Shown here in pieces: positions 21,624 to 33,715 of a DNA stretch of 64,000 nt (positions within the stretch are counted from its first letter, which is position 1; every line of letters starts with the position of its first letter). The DNA lies in contig JAKSZP010015901.1 of the NCBI GenBank assembly GCA_022478985.1, positions 62,001 through 126,000 on the forward strand. The letters run 5' to 3'. The notes beneath the pieces are model-generated. The model saw only the letters and a list, made by a program, of their open reading frames with translations, was not told the origin of the DNA and did no database searches. This DNA is from Massospora cicadina. Taxonomy: Eukaryota > Entomophthoromycota > Entomophthoromycetes > Entomophthorales > Entomophthoraceae. A program made the position numbers and the translations under genes.

Positions 21624-22235
21624 CGGTGCACTAGGTGATAGCCTAATTGTATAGAAAATGTTGTGGTTAAGGTAGCGTGAGACCTCCTTGCAGGGGTCTA
21701 CGCACAGGATTGTTCAGAATAGCATATAATAAAACGGTAAAAAAGGGGAAATTTTATTTGTGAAGTCGACCAACAAGGAATGTTGGTCAAGGAAATCATA
21801 TTTAAACTTGAACGGGGGAATAAGAGGTTTGCTGCAGCGGGCCCAAGCACTGACCCACTAATAGGCCAACTCTACCATCTGAATTGGTTGAGTATGCCAA
21901 AACCAACTTCACTCATGTGATTGATTGAAGTTGGATTCGACCAAAACTCATTGTTTCATATATGAGATGAGTTTCAAAACCCCATTCCTTGATGAACTAA
22001 ATGGAACCATCCACGTTAATTTGATAGAATGTCCATTTTAACGCCTGGAATGACGTAAGGGGCTGGGCATTTGGCACCTCACTAGTACCAACCTGGGCAT
22101 AATTTGCCCATACCCAGCGTTGGTCTAGGGTATGCCTAAGGTCAAGGAGGGCGTGTAATTTCACTTTCTGGGCCTCCTGGCGCCCTGCCTTACCCTTGGG
22201 GTTGGTCCCCACTATGATGTCATGTGACCATGACA
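21384..22235 (-). repeat. 5' LTR of element B
   Basis: 852 bp. On the - strand: start TGTCATGGTCACATGACATC, a U3 with the Pol-tail frame (21997-22212), a TATA-like TTTAAATA (21799-21806), R start GTTGGTCGACT (21764-21774), then the hydrophobic ORF, ending ...CTCCTTACA. Confidence 0.94.
21764..21806 (-). promoter_or_regulatory. TATA box and inferred transcript start in 5' LTR of B
   Basis: TTTAAATA (21799-21806) lies 32 bp upstream of GTTGGTCGACT (21764-21774). The latter is the perfect complement of the primer site, which independently marks it as the likely first bases of the transcript. Confidence 0.7.
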
Positions 22236-24157
22236 GACCTCTCTGGGCGATGTGTCCACTGATGCTGATTTTCCACTAAGCACTCTGCATGGAGAGAAGA
22301 ATCTGTTTGAAGTGGGGCGACATCCCATGCAGGCCCGCTGCAGAGGGATGAGAGGCCAGATAGTAAAGTAGAGAATGGGGGTGGGTAGGATTGCGGAGGC
22401 CCAGGGCATAGAAAAGTTGGAATGAGCCGTGCGTGACCAGTGTTGGGCTGGGAGTGTGGGGTTGGTGACTGCAGCGAGCCAGGTGCCAAGTATTTTGGCA
22501 TTCTGGGCTTCAAAGTTGAGCAGGCCCACACCTTCACTATGGTGAGGGTCAAACATGACATCCAGGTGCACTGGCGGTAATTGGCCTAACCAAATACATC
22601 ATTGTAGGAGGGCGTATAAAGAGGTGAAGAAAGAGGGGGAAAAGGTGATAGCATGGGCCACAAACCAGACTTTGGACATGAGTTTAGAGTTTGCAAGCAC
22701 AACCTGGACTGGGAGAGTAGTCTGATGGTCTCTTAGGGAAGCGATGCGCTTTGTGACATTGTCAAGGATATTGTGCTCCATCACTGACGAGGCATACCCT
22801 TCCATCTCCAGCCACATGCCCAGATAACATACCGGACCAGTAGTGGGTCTTGGCATGAAAGGGAGCACATGCAGGGCAGTATGGGGTGTGCGAGGCAAGC
22901 AAACCTGTGATCTAGCTGCTTAAGCATTTAGGTGACTTGGTGCTGGTGACCAGCGGGCTTGATACCAGCTGAGGAGAATGATTTCAGTTCTGGAGGCGCT
23001 AAGTGCAGAGTTACTGACCCTGGAGTAATCCTGGATAGTAGCCTCCAGAGCGCGTGCATCTTGTTTGTTAGACACCCCACCACACAATCGTCAGCAAATG
23101 CCAGAATCTTAATGGTGTTTGGCCTTGCACATGGACACCAGTAAGGTGGGCATAAACATTGCATAAAAGTGGGTAAAGTCTGATGTTGTACAAGAATGGG
23201 CTTAAAGGGTCCCCTTTGAGGAGGCTCCTTTGAGGGTGAACCACATCAGTGAGGAAGCCATAGCCACGAAAAGCCATAGCGGCAGATTCCATAAGCAACA
23301 TCACCAAATTAAAGAACTGTTGGGGGAGGTGGAAGTTGTGGAGGCAAGCTTTGAGGTAATCCCAGTCTATCCTATCATAGCATTCTGCTGGTCTAAGAAA
23401 ACAAATGCTCTAGTAGCCATGTATTGGAAGACGTTGGCTACAGTGTGTATGTTGTCCCATATAGAGCGCTTAGGAATGAAAACAAATTGCTCAGAGGGGA
23501 TTATATCAGAGGAACCTTCCCTAGGCGGCTGGCCATAATTCTAGTAAATAATTTAGTATCTGTATAAGTAAGTGATATTGGGCGCCAATTTGCAAAGCCC
23601 AGACTATCCCCTTTTTTATATAGCTTTATTGTGTACGTCTCTTGGCCCCCAAGAAGAAGTTGCTTTTCTAACAGACACTGGTTCATAGAGGCAAGCAACA
23701 AAGAGGAGAAATAATCAAGATATCTTTATAGAACAAATATCTAATCCCATCTGGACCTGGACATTTCCTGTGCGGTGCATCATGAACTACAACCAGAGCT
23801 CATCCTGAGTAATTGAATTCATCAACTTCGGATAATGGGAAATGGTGAAGATATGTGCACCTTCAAGAAACTCTTCAACTTCGGCCAGTTTGACTGGATC
23901 AGATTGATACATCTTGAAGTAATAATTTCAAACTTTGGTTGCCACTTTAGATGGAGTATCTGCGATGGAGTGGTCCAGCCGCCTCACCTGTGGGCAGGCC
24001 AAGCTCTGTAACGGTATAAAGAATAACTAAAAATAGGTGGAGCACATGTCACCTGACATTATATTTTTCACCTTAAACTGAACACAAACGCAATGTTTGT
24101 GTTGTTTTACCGGTGCATTTAGATGAGCATATACTTCAGCCCACTTGCGACCCCATG
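22236..24157 (-). mobile_element. LINE, middle part (ORF2 reverse transcriptase)
   Basis: The - strand frames give non-LTR RT motifs: YKKGDSLGFANWRPISLT (23501-23701), LKGDPLSPFLYNIRLYPLL (23068-23307), the catalytic IKILAFADDCVVGC (22928-23164) and the post-RT block YLGMWLEMEGYASS (22599-22898). Next comes EGVGLLNFEAQNAKILGTW (22212-22571). The frames differ, so it is dead. This piece lies between elements B and H and belongs with 15431-16283 and 33716 to about 36000. Confidence 0.85.
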
Positions 24158-25304
24158 TGTAAAAGCTTTACTTAGGGATTGATTATCAGTCATCAACCCA
24201 GTAACCTTTTTACTGCACAGGTTCAATTTCCTTGTGCACTTTGTCACGTTGTATAGAATGTATTAATTGATAATAGTATGGAGACTATTATCTGTAGTTG
24301 AATTTGAATTATTATTAGGCCCAACGCTTCGGCCAGTTCTTCCAATTAAGTACTGTAAGTTGTACTCATAGGGATTCGTTCCCTATACTCCTGTCCACCC
24401 AATCTTTGTCCAGATACCCCGTGACAATCTCTTTTGGCCCAACACACAGTTGGCAGCTATCCCTGATTGTGGTTCCCTTCATCTCTAGATCCCCGCTCAG
24501 ATCTCTACTCTTCTCTCTGAGAGTCTTCCAATTATTGCCTTCTGCAATAATATCCTTCAGATGGAACGTCACAATGGAAGCTGATAGTCTAACTATACAC
24601 TGAATTGATAATATTACTAATATTAATACTGGTAAAGGTGTTTTTACTGATAATACTTTTTTTATTTATAGTGAATCCTAGGGATTTTATATAGTAGGGG
24701 ATTCGGCTGTCTAACCCTCAATTGAAACCTCTTTGATAAAACGGCAGCTGTTGCCATTGAATCACCCTTCCTCATCTTAGCAGCGATGGTCTTCCCCATA
24801 CTGGCTAGGATTCTGTCTTTGGACATCCTTGAGATTTTAAATGGAAAGATTTTGAAAACATGTTTCTAACGTTTTCCTCTTGATCCAAGTAAACAACCAT
24901 AATTGGCTAGCGACCTGCTTAGGTAATGTGACTTATTACCCATTATGGCAGGTCACTTCACCAACCAACCAACTTGCTAGTTGCAGGTGACATCATTCTC
25001 CTCACAACTCACTATTCATTCCCAATCAGTTGATGATGAAATTCAACTGACCCCAATCAGTACATCTGATAGTTAATCACTATCAGATACCCCTATTTCG
25101 TCAGCCACTCACCCGATGAGATATTAGGTATTCATCCAGATCAATCCTTGATGGATAAAACACTGTGAATATCCCAAAATCCCCCAAATATAGTTCCTCC
25201 AAAACCTAGGATAACCAATTTCCAATTTACTTCGCCTTAGGTAATTTTCCTCTAGCGACACCATGAAATCTAGCAGGCTGGGAATATGGGCAAAAATCCC
25301 AACA
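24158..25304 (-). repeat. 3' LTR of element H
   Basis: On its own strand it starts TGTTGGGATTTTTGCCCATA, close to the LTR start of F (TGTTGGGATTCCTGCCCAAA), and ends CTTTTACA. A TATA box TATATAAAA (- strand) lies at 24685-24693. A purine run GGCAAGAGGGGGATG precedes it at 25305-25319. Confidence 0.93.
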
Positions 25305-25850
25305 CATCCCCCTCTTGCCTAAATTTCCATCTAGAAAAGGACCAGGGCATGAGAACACTGCTTCAGACACCTGGTCAAATACTTTGTTGGTTCAAGCGGA
25401 GTACACTCATCAATACTCAATGATGCTCGGGATGACCTTCAGCATATGGCGTTCTTCCTTTTCCTCCTCGCTACTGCCTTCTCTGAGCATGGTCCTCATG
25501 ACCTTCTGTCATGCTGGGCTGATTGATTTACTCATGATTATATTAGTCCCAGGATCCAGTTTTCCCCCCGTCAGGGTATATGACCCACTGTCATATTCAG
25601 GATACTTGGTCCGGCGTCCTTGATTTCCTGATTTTCTCCTCATCCTAGATAGGAGACTCTTGCCGTTGATTTTTGTTTTGCAGCTTGATTAAGAATACAT
25701 ATTTCTATTCACCCTCGTTAATTCGCTCATAACCTCTTGGCTGTGAGTCATTCTTAATTATTCCCTTGGAAAGCTTATCACATTAATTTTTTGAAATTAA
25801 ATTCCCAAAATTGGAGCCTAATGGATTATAGAGTGCATAATGTCAACTTC

Positions 25851-27060
25851 TATATAAGTCTGACATCCCCCTCTAGTCCTGCTCATATGTCAAATTCGAA
25901 TCATGCTACCAGCAGCTCCTCAACAGTCTGTCTGATACAGACCTTCGTCTCTTCCAGAAGATGAGTCAGGATGCTCAACGGAACCTCTTTTATGGTCCTT
26001 CCAGGACTCATACGCTTATTCTGGTGCAAGCGGCTAGTCTTTCCATTGAATTATTGAATTTGGTAAATAATCCCTACAAAACCAGGCTGGCCATCATTTT
26101 GAACAGCTCTCAGCTGACTCTTCCCTTGCAGTCAATTCCAGAGTTGGACTTCAAAACCCTCCTGGTTTCGCTCCTTTTGCTGATGCTCTGAACATCATCA
26201 TTGAAGCTCCAGAGATTATGCCAGTCGCTCTGGATTGTTTGTTCCTGGCCAGGTTGGACTTGCTCCCTGAGTTCCTCTTCCAACTTTGTCAATTCTACAA
26301 ACCCGCTGTACTGGTTTCTGAGCTCTCAATCAGTAACAGCATACACTCTGGGCTCCCCTACGCTGAACTCTGGGCCCAAGTCACCGAGGCTTTGACATTA
26401 GCGCTGAATCCCTCTGATCTGGATAACCTTCTGGACCAGGATACTGCTGCTTATGCTCTTCGCTTTGCTAACCAAGTTCTTTGAAGTTGGTGACAAAGTT
26501 TCCAGCCTTTCCTGGCTTCCACCGGTCATTCAGCTTTAGCTTCTGTGAAGCCATTAGTCACCATTTGCAGGATGCAATCCGCTCTCTGCATAACTACCTC
26601 TTCTCCAGAGCTTCCCATCAGTATCTTCCGCTGATGGTGTTAATAGGGGGCATGATTTGGCAACCCCCATCGAGTATTCCTTCTTTGCTGCTGGCCCACA
26701 TGTCCAGTGTCCTCAATGAAGCTCGTTAGCAGGCGCTCAAGACAAATCATCCAGCTCTGGTGCCATATTGGGATTACTTGAGGTTATTCATTAACTGCCT
26801 CTTTCTTTATTGCTACTTTCCTCCCCTCTCCGGGGTTTCACAATTGGCATCTTCTGACATTTCACTTTCCTTCCCCTAGTCACATTTTCTCAGGGCTCGG
26901 CATCCACTCAACGAATGTGGTTTCCTGTAGGTCTCACCCTCGCAAGCGTCTGATCACATCTCAATTTTGATGGGCTGTTTCTTCCTATAGCGATCCATCC
27001 TCCCCTCAAGAGGTGACATAAGTGGAATCATCCCCATACTGAGGACGACTAATAAAAATA
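25851..27060 (+). pseudogene. Reverse-strand ORF (aORF) inside element H
   Basis: Opposite to Pol, TATATAAG (25851-25858) lies 36 bp before an ATG (25887). Coding follows through three frames: LRLFQKMSQDAQRNLFYGPS, then ADALNIIIEAPEIMPVALD and DLLPEFLFQLCQFYKPAVL, then LLAHMSSVLNEAR-stop-QALKT and VPYWDYLRLFINCLFL. AATAAAAATAAAAA at about 27050 could serve as a polyadenylation signal. The protein would be about 300 residues, Leu-rich and helical, with no family I recognise. Extra antisense ORFs between Pol and the 3' LTR are known in some plant Gypsy elements; a captured gene is the alternative. Confidence 0.5.
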
Positions 27061-27164
27061 AAAATTATATAAAAAATATATTGCTTTTTATCTATTCATT
27101 TAAAATTTTTTTTCCATTATCTTTTATAAATTCTTATCTTTATTCTTCTTTTTTCCTATGGGAC

Positions 27165-27350
27165 TTGACCTTGTTTTATTTCAGAGGTCCATCTTCCCCC
27201 AAACTGAGTCCTGGGTACTTAAAACTACCAGTTTTCCATGGTTCAGAGGTCCTTTTTTGGACTTAACCATATAGATTGGTTCAGAGGTCCTTTTTTTGGA
27301 CTTGACCTAATCATCAGGACATGTCCAATTTAGTGGTTCATTGGTCCTTT
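27165..27350. repeat. Short tandem repeats with AGGTCC-T(n)-GGACTT hairpins
   Basis: Three spaced copies of TTCAGAGGTCC, two of them followed by T6-7 and GGACTTAACC/GGACTTGACC. AGGTCC and GGACTT can pair around the T run. The repeats lie just after the Pol end of element H (- strand). Confidence 0.6.
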
Positions 27351-27359
27351 GGGAACCCT

Positions 27360-28700
27360 TTTATTTTTTTCCTCAATCCAATGCTTTAGATACTTATCAT
27401 GGACTCGATTTACAACTCATCCATCCAAGAGATTCTTGATGGAATAAACATTGGTCAACATCTTGCTAATTAATTTTAATGGACCCAAACCACAACACAA
27501 TTAGTTTGTTTCTTCATCCAAAACCATGCATATCGCAATAGGCAACTCTTTCCCCTATTTGATATTCTTCTGATGGCAGTTGGTTCTTATCATCCATCAA
27601 TTTCACTCATATCCTTTTCTTCAAGGTTGTATCAAATGCTTGCAATTGCATATCAATCAAGATACTAGTCAGTTGGTTCAAGTATTGCTTGGTACTCATC
27701 CCCACATAGGTTCTACTACCAAATATAATATTGGCGGAAACGTGGCCTTACTTCCATATAGTAATTCAAATGGCGTTTTTCCTGTTGCCATGTGATGACT
27801 AATGTTGTAGGCGAACATCACTGAACTCAGGTATGTTCCCCACGTGGAAGTTCTCCCTGAGACAAGCTTCCTCAGTGTCAGACCAGCGTCCCATTGACCC
27901 ATTCTACCAGTCCATTCGTCTCCAGCTGGTATGGTACTGACATGACTCCTTGGATCCCCGTTATCTCATTTAGCCTTGGGATCACATGAGACATGAAGTT
28001 GGTCCCATTGTCACTCAATAGGACTTGTAGGCATTCCATGCCGGTATACTGCTTGATCCAGGATGAATATTGCAGTACTGGTAGCGTCAACTCTGGTTAG
28101 GGCCTTCGTTTTGACCCATCTTGTCAGATGGTCAATAGCAACTAAGATGTACTTGACTCCCCCTGTGCTCATCACCAGCGGTCCCATCATGTTGATGAAC
28201 ACTGTATGCCAGGCAAATTCAGGTCAGACCAGTTGGTATCCAATTGTATTTATTATGTGGTTTGTGCAGCTGGCACTCCACGCAATAAGCCAGATGATCT
28301 GCAACATCGTAGTTAATTGATTCTTAGTAATAATACTGGCAAATATGGTCATTTGTTTTTCTCAGGCCTCTGTGCCCAACAACCTTATGAGCTTCTTGTA
28401 CTATTGCTGCTCTTTCCGACGGTTTCAGGAATAATAGGCCACTTTTCATTGATCATCTTGAATACTTGTCCATCCATAGTCTCAGTGTTTTCCATTGCTC
28501 TTCAAAGTGCACCCTGGATTTCTCAAGGCTCATCCTCGATTCTTCCTTTGACCATTCTCTGGAATAGCTCATCCACCTGCGGGTATACCAACTGGACCAT
28601 TAGAAACTGCAATAAGCCATCTGCATTCTGATGAGAAGCCCCCGCTTGGTGGACTATCTCATAATTATAAGCCTGAAGCTTAAGTGCCCATTGGACCAGT
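27360..28700 (-). pseudogene. Integrase of element H
   Basis: On the - strand the core reads KYILVAIDHLTRWVKTKAL (first D), LLSDNGTNFMSHVIPRLNE (second D) and LETNGLVEWVNGTLV (the E position). MFAYNISHHMATGKTPFELL follows. The C-terminus is in broken frames (KMLTNVYSIKNLLDG, NRVHDKYLKHWIEE). No chromodomain is seen. Confidence 0.87.
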
Positions 28701-28729
28701 CGTCCTTCCAGTTCCCTATGATTTTGCAG

Positions 28730-29165
28730 TCAACGCAGCAAAGAGTGGTCTGTCACCACCTTAAAGTGCATTCCATGGACATACACCAAAAACTGCTTAC
28801 ATGCATAAATGAACGCAAGGCATTCACGCTCAGTCATGGTGTAGTTCCTCTCAGTGGATGAGAGTGTCCAGCTCACATATGCCAACAGATGCTCGTCCCC
28901 AAGTTTGTCTACTTGGCTCAGTATGGCGCTGATCACCATCAACAAAGCATTGGTTTGAATGATAAACTCCTGATCAAAATTTGGATATTTCAGAATTGGA
29001 GAATTTATCAAATACTGGCGTAGCTCATCAAAGGAGTCCTGGGCCTCTTCATTCCATATGAATCCTTTTTTCAGATCCTTTAATAAATGAAATAAAGACT
29101 CGGCTATTTGGGCGAAGTACCAAATAAATCTTCTGTAGTATCTGACCATCCCAAGAAATACTTGG
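28730..29165 (-). pseudogene. RNase H of element H
   Basis: A 139-codon frame runs from the tether (MVRYYRRFIWYFAQIAESLF) through FIIQTNALLMVISAILSQV and LSSTERNYTMTERECLAFIY to HFKVVTDHSLLR. The usual TDAS is TNAL, a change of the first catalytic Asp to Asn. Confidence 0.88.
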
Positions 29166-29170
29166 ATATC

Positions 29171-30388
29171 TCAGACACTTTTAAATACAGCCATGCTCTC
29201 TATAGCTGCAATCTTCTGGGCTTGCAGCTGCAATCCACTTGAGTTGATCACAAATCCCAGGTATTCCAACTCTTTCTTGAAGAAGTGGCACTTCCTTAGC
29301 TTGCTCTTAAGGTTAGCCGTGGACAGTCTATTAAAAACTTCTTCCAAGTGATGCAAGTGATCAGTAGACATTCTACTAAACACATTGATATCGTCCAGAT
29401 ATACCAGGACTCACAACAACTTCATGTCACTTAATATCGCATCCATGGCCCTCTGGAACATCGCAGGCGCATTGCAAAGACCCTGGGGCATCCTCGTCAG
29501 CTGGTATAACCCCTGCGCGGTAATAACTGCACATTTTTCTTGGTCTTCTTCTGGCAAGTTGATCTGCCAGTATCCTGAGATTAGATTCATTGCAGAGAAA
29601 TACTTTGCTTCTCCTAATTGATCCAGCGCATCGTCAATCCTCAGTAGGGGATATGAATCCTTCTTCATAATTTTGTTCAGCCTCTGGTAGTTAATCACCA
29701 CCAGGTTCAATCCATCCTTCTTCTTCATGATCAGAATTGGACTTGCCCAGGGACTTGACGACGGAACTAGAAGCCAATGCTTCACTAGTTTGTGATCTCA
29801 TCCTCCACTAACACTTTGATGGCTTTTGATCTTTGGATTGGTCTCATCCTTATTGGTAGATTTTCCCCAGTGTCAAACTTTGTGAATTAAATCTCATGCG
29901 CATCCCAAATCGTGGTCATCCTGAGTGAACACTTCCCAATATTTCTCAAATAATTCAAGCACCCCCTCCTGCTGGCCTTCCAGCAGATCAGCGAGCTGCT
30001 CTCTATCAAACAATAATTTGATGCTTTTGGCCACCCCAACCAGTAATCCCATTTCATTGAGAGACCCAAAATTGTAGAATTGTCTCAATTCTGCCATTGG
30101 GATCATATAAATAAACATGATGATTTGATTCCTCTTGATCTTCATTGGTTTCTCAATCAAATTTGCTAGGAGAACTCGTATTTCTCCATGGCCCAGCATT
30201 ATTATCCTGGGAGCCACCCATGGCTCCACTCTGGACTTCTTCCAGGGTCTTCTGACTTCTCCATACAACAGCTCCATAATCTCTAAAGTCAACCCTGTGT
30301 CAACTATTATCTGCGATCTGGCCGGTATGGTCCTTTCCTTCTTGATCCTTAATGGAATTCCCCAGTTTTCTAGGATTTCCGCTGGCAT
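29171..30388 (-). pseudogene. Reverse transcriptase of element H
   Basis: The pre-RT segment (TIPARSQIIVDTGLTLEIME) leads to RT: SSPWASPILIMKKKDG, YFSAMNLISGYWQINLPEED, QGLCNAPAMFQRAMDAI, then after a frame change VYLDDINVFSRMSTDH, with the YLDD catalytic box intact, and LKSKLRKCHFFKKELEYLGF. Three frames are needed, so the copy is inactive. Confidence 0.9.
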
Positions 30389-30418
30389 CTCTCATCGCTT
30401 CCTGCCAACTAATTGGTA

Positions 30419-30850
30419 TCAAATTGGTACAATGCCATCATTGTATATCAGATTAATGAAATTATCTCTCTGATTCAGTGTAACTTCACCATCCTTCTGG
30501 TATACCAATGGTAACATCTGACCCAGGATGGTCAACGTATTATCCTCAAAGTTACATTTAGCTTCATACTTCCGCAGAAACTCTGTTTTGATCAGGATAT
30601 TGTAGTTTTGGCTTACCAAAACTATTGCTGACGTAGATACCACCAATGACCCAATTTTTAGTGGCAGCACACTATATGCTCCACAGGAAACGGTGGTGTT
30701 TGGCCCAGCTATTCTGTATTCTCTCTTGTGTTCCAAGTCTGGGGAGATCTTCATCCTCTTCACCAGCTTGGTTGACACAATATTCATGGGTGCTCTGCTG
30801 TCGACAATTGCCCTCATCCTCACTCGATTCACTTGAATATCTATATACAT
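30419..30850 (-). pseudogene. Retropepsin of element H
   Basis: The 143-codon frame reads VNRVRMRAIVDSRAPMNIVS: the DTGA motif has become DSRA (Gly to Arg), so the enzyme is probably dead. The rest of the fold is recognisable (YSVLPLKIGSLVVSTSAIVL, LIKTEFLRKYEAKCNFEDN). It is homologous to the proteases of E and I. Confidence 0.85.
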
Positions 30851-31199
30851 ACACTTAAAGTATTGTAATATAGTATTTACTGAATGAATGACGGCGTTAT
30901 TAGCCGAATCAAGGGTATAATCTGCGCCAATAATTTTGGAGAATGATTCCTATATTGCGCTGAAGGGGATCTACAGACTGGCCTCATCTAAATTAACGTC
31001 TGATAACTCATCAGGATTCTCAGCAGTCTGAATCTTCTCCGCCAGTTGTAGGGCATACGGCTGGGCAACTTCCTGATTTATTTCAGGGTCGATATTCTTC
31101 ACCCTGATCTGGTCACGGCATTTACATCCATGTTTTTTCACTTGGTATAGTTGATCCTGCTTGTCATCTACAAACAGATTGCTAATGTCTAAGTCTCAT

Positions 31200-32564
31200 T
31201 CATGATATCGGGAAGAACAGGTTTCTCCGCCGCTCTATACTGTTCCTTGTCTAGGCAGCAGTCCCTTTTCCTGAATCTTTGTTGGCTGCTGTCTCCTTGG
31301 CCTGGACCACATTAATCTGATCCTTCGGCTTTTTACAGTGTGTGGTGAAATGTCCTTTCCCAATACACTGATAGCAGAACTTCTCTTTCTTGTTTAACCA
31401 TCTGAATCCTTTGGGCTTATTTCCTGGCACAGTTCAGTTAGTAGCCTCTTTTGCTCCTTTGTTTCGCTTCATGGGATTTGGATTTTGGACCTGATTAGAC
31501 TTGAAGCTTCTATTTGGGACATCAAACGTCGCTCCCAAAATCTTCAGGTTGTCTACCATTTGTGGAGCAGTTATCTCCATCATGGATACAGAAGACATCA
31601 TTTGATGCAAATCATGATAGGACTGAAGGGCCACTTGCAAAGCGATTCTAGCATCAAAGTTGTCTAACACTTTCGCTCCAGCCAGGATCTGCAACTTCTG
31701 GTAAAATCGATCCATGAAGCTAGCAAGAGACTCATCTTTATGAAATTAAATCTCATAAATTCTTGCTTGAATTTTGACATTTGGGTTGGACTCCCAAATT
31801 CCTTCATTATGGCTGCCTTCGCTTCAGCATATGACCAGCTTTCCCCCTCCAAGCGGGGTAACACTAGGTTCTGGCAGTCGGTGTCCAGGCAGTTCATGAC
31901 CATCAATGCCTTTTGACAATCCCCATATCCATTCATAGTCATGTCAAACAGTCAAAAATACTGTGGCATTATCCCGATGGAATGTTGGCAATTTTGGTGC
32001 TGCTCTAAATTCCCCGAGTCATTTCAGGCCAATTCTCTCAGTTCAGCTACTTGAATAACTTGTGGAGTGACTTTGGGCATCATCTCCGAAATGGCATTAA
32101 AGGCAGCTGGCATATTTTTTGGGGTATTCAACTTCCCAAGTATTGTGCGAGGACTTCTCTCTTCAGCATCACTGGTCATAAAAGACTCACATGCAAATCT
32201 GTGGGCTTTCAAGTCCTCTACTTCTTTAATCAATTTCTTGATATCCACACCAAACTTTCTTAAATGAATGCAATCTGCTTCTCACTCCATTTTCAGAATA
32301 GGACATCTCGAAGGAGGTCTCCTTCTTTCTTCTTCAATGAGTTTACTTTGCTGAGTAAATTTTTCCCAAAGTTGGCTACATTTTCTAATCCTTCCTCCAC
32401 TTTGGTAACTTGCTCTCTTCCAAGGCCACGAACTCCCAATGGTCCACTGAGTTTAAGGCATTATGATTCACAGTGGCGATCTCAGTCCTCAGCTTATGCA
32501 TCTCTTCTTTATATGACATTATACTAGATTCTTTACTCAATTACCCCTGTAGTGAGCACCAACT
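31200..32564 (-). pseudogene. Gag of element H
   Basis: On the - strand, starting near the primer site: IKKLIKEVEDLKAHRFACES (32024-32248), then MNGYGDCQKALMVMNCLDTD and SWSYAEAKAAIMKEFGSPTQ (31664-31942), the core SFMDRFYQKLQILAGAKVLD (31434-31715) and an intact zinc knuckle CYQCIGKGHFTTHCKK near 31320-31390. Together it is a complete Gag layout in at least three frames. Confidence 0.82.
32544..32561 (-). other. tRNA-type primer-binding site of element H
   Basis: On the - strand TGGTGCTCACTACAGGGG lies three bases inside the 5' LTR. The first eight bases equal those of F and G; the rest differs. Confidence 0.7.
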
Positions 32565-33715
32565 TATAAAAATTTACTTTAGGATTGATTATCAGTCATC
32601 AACACAGTAACCTTTTTACTGCACAGGTTCAATTTCCTTGTGCACTTCATCATGTTGTATAGAATGTATTAATTGATAATAGTATGGAGACTATTATCCA
32701 TAGTTGAGTTTGAACTATTATTAAGCCCAACGCTTTGGCCAGTACTTCCAATTAAATACTCTGTAAGTTATACTCATAGGGATTCACTCCCTATATTCAT
32801 GTCCACCCAATCTTTGTCCAGATACCCCGTGACAATCTCTTTTGGCCCAACACACAGTAGGCAGCTATCCCTAATTTGTGGTTCCCTTCATCTCTAGATC
32901 CCCACTCGGATCTCTACTCTTCTCTCTGAGAGTCTTCCAATTATTGCTGTCTGCAATAATATCCTTCAGATGGAACGTCACAATGGAAGCTGATAGTCTA
33001 ACTATACACTGAATTGATAATATTACTAATATTAATACTGGTAAAGGTGTTTTTACTTATAATACTTTTTTTATTTATAGTGAATCCTAGGGATTTTATA
33101 TAGTAGGGGATTCGGCTGTCTAACCCTCAATTGAAACCTCTTTGATGAAACGGCAGCTGTTGCCATTGAATCACCCATCCTCATCTTAGCAGCGATGGTC
33201 TTCCCCATACTGGCTAGGATTCTGTCATTGGAAATCCTTGAGACTTTAAATGAAAAGAGTCAGAAAACATGTTTCTAACGTTTTCCTCTTGATCCAAGTG
33301 AACCAACCATAATTGGCTAGAGACCTGCTTAGTTAATGGGACTTATTACCCATTTATGGCAGGTCTCTTCACCAACCAATCAACTTGCTAGTTGCAGGTG
33401 ACATCACTCACTTCGCAACTCACTATTCATTCCTGATCAGTCAGTGATTAAACCTGACCGACCCCAATCAGTACATCTGATAGTTAATCACTAAAAGATG
33501 ACCCTATTTCGTCGTCCACTCTGCCTGATGAGATATTAGGTATTCATCCAGATCAATACTTGATGGATAAAACCCTGTGAATATCCCAAAATCCCCCAAA
33601 TATAGTTCCTCTGAAACTCAGAACAACCAATTTCGAATCACTTCGCCTTAGGGAATTTTCCCCTAGTGACACCAGGTAATCTAGCAGGATGGGAATATGG
33701 GCAAAAATCCCAACA
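32565..33715 (-). repeat. 5' LTR of element H
   Basis: Highly similar to 24158-25304 and so probably a younger insertion than most here. The TATA box (- strand TATATAAAA) is at 33094-33102. The LTR end nearest the primer site reads TTTTTATA instead of TTTTACA. CCATG follows the other end. Confidence 0.93.

Larger units (their letters stand above)
16284..22235 (-). mobile_element. Ty3/Gypsy chromodomain element B, complete but decayed
   Basis: It starts TGTAAGG and ends CATGACA on the + strand (TGTCATG...TTACA on its own strand). It is flanked by GACCC (16279-16283) and GACCT (22236-22240), a 5-bp target duplication with one change. LTRs of 851 and 852 bp enclose Gag, protease, RT, RNase H, integrase and chromodomain on the - strand. 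It is a close relative of D and interrupts the LINE. Confidence 0.95.
24158..33715 (-). mobile_element. Ty3/Gypsy element H, 9.6 kb, with extra reverse-strand ORF
   Basis: LTRs of 1147 bp (24158-25304) and 1151 bp (32565-33715) are flanked by perfect CCATG duplications (24153-24157 and 33716-33720). On the - strand Gag with an intact zinc knuckle, protease, RT, RNase H and integrase follow in order. Between integrase and the 3' LTR lie about 2 kb of non-Pol sequence with a gene-like ORF on the opposite strand. Removing H restores continuity of the LINE. Confidence 0.95.
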
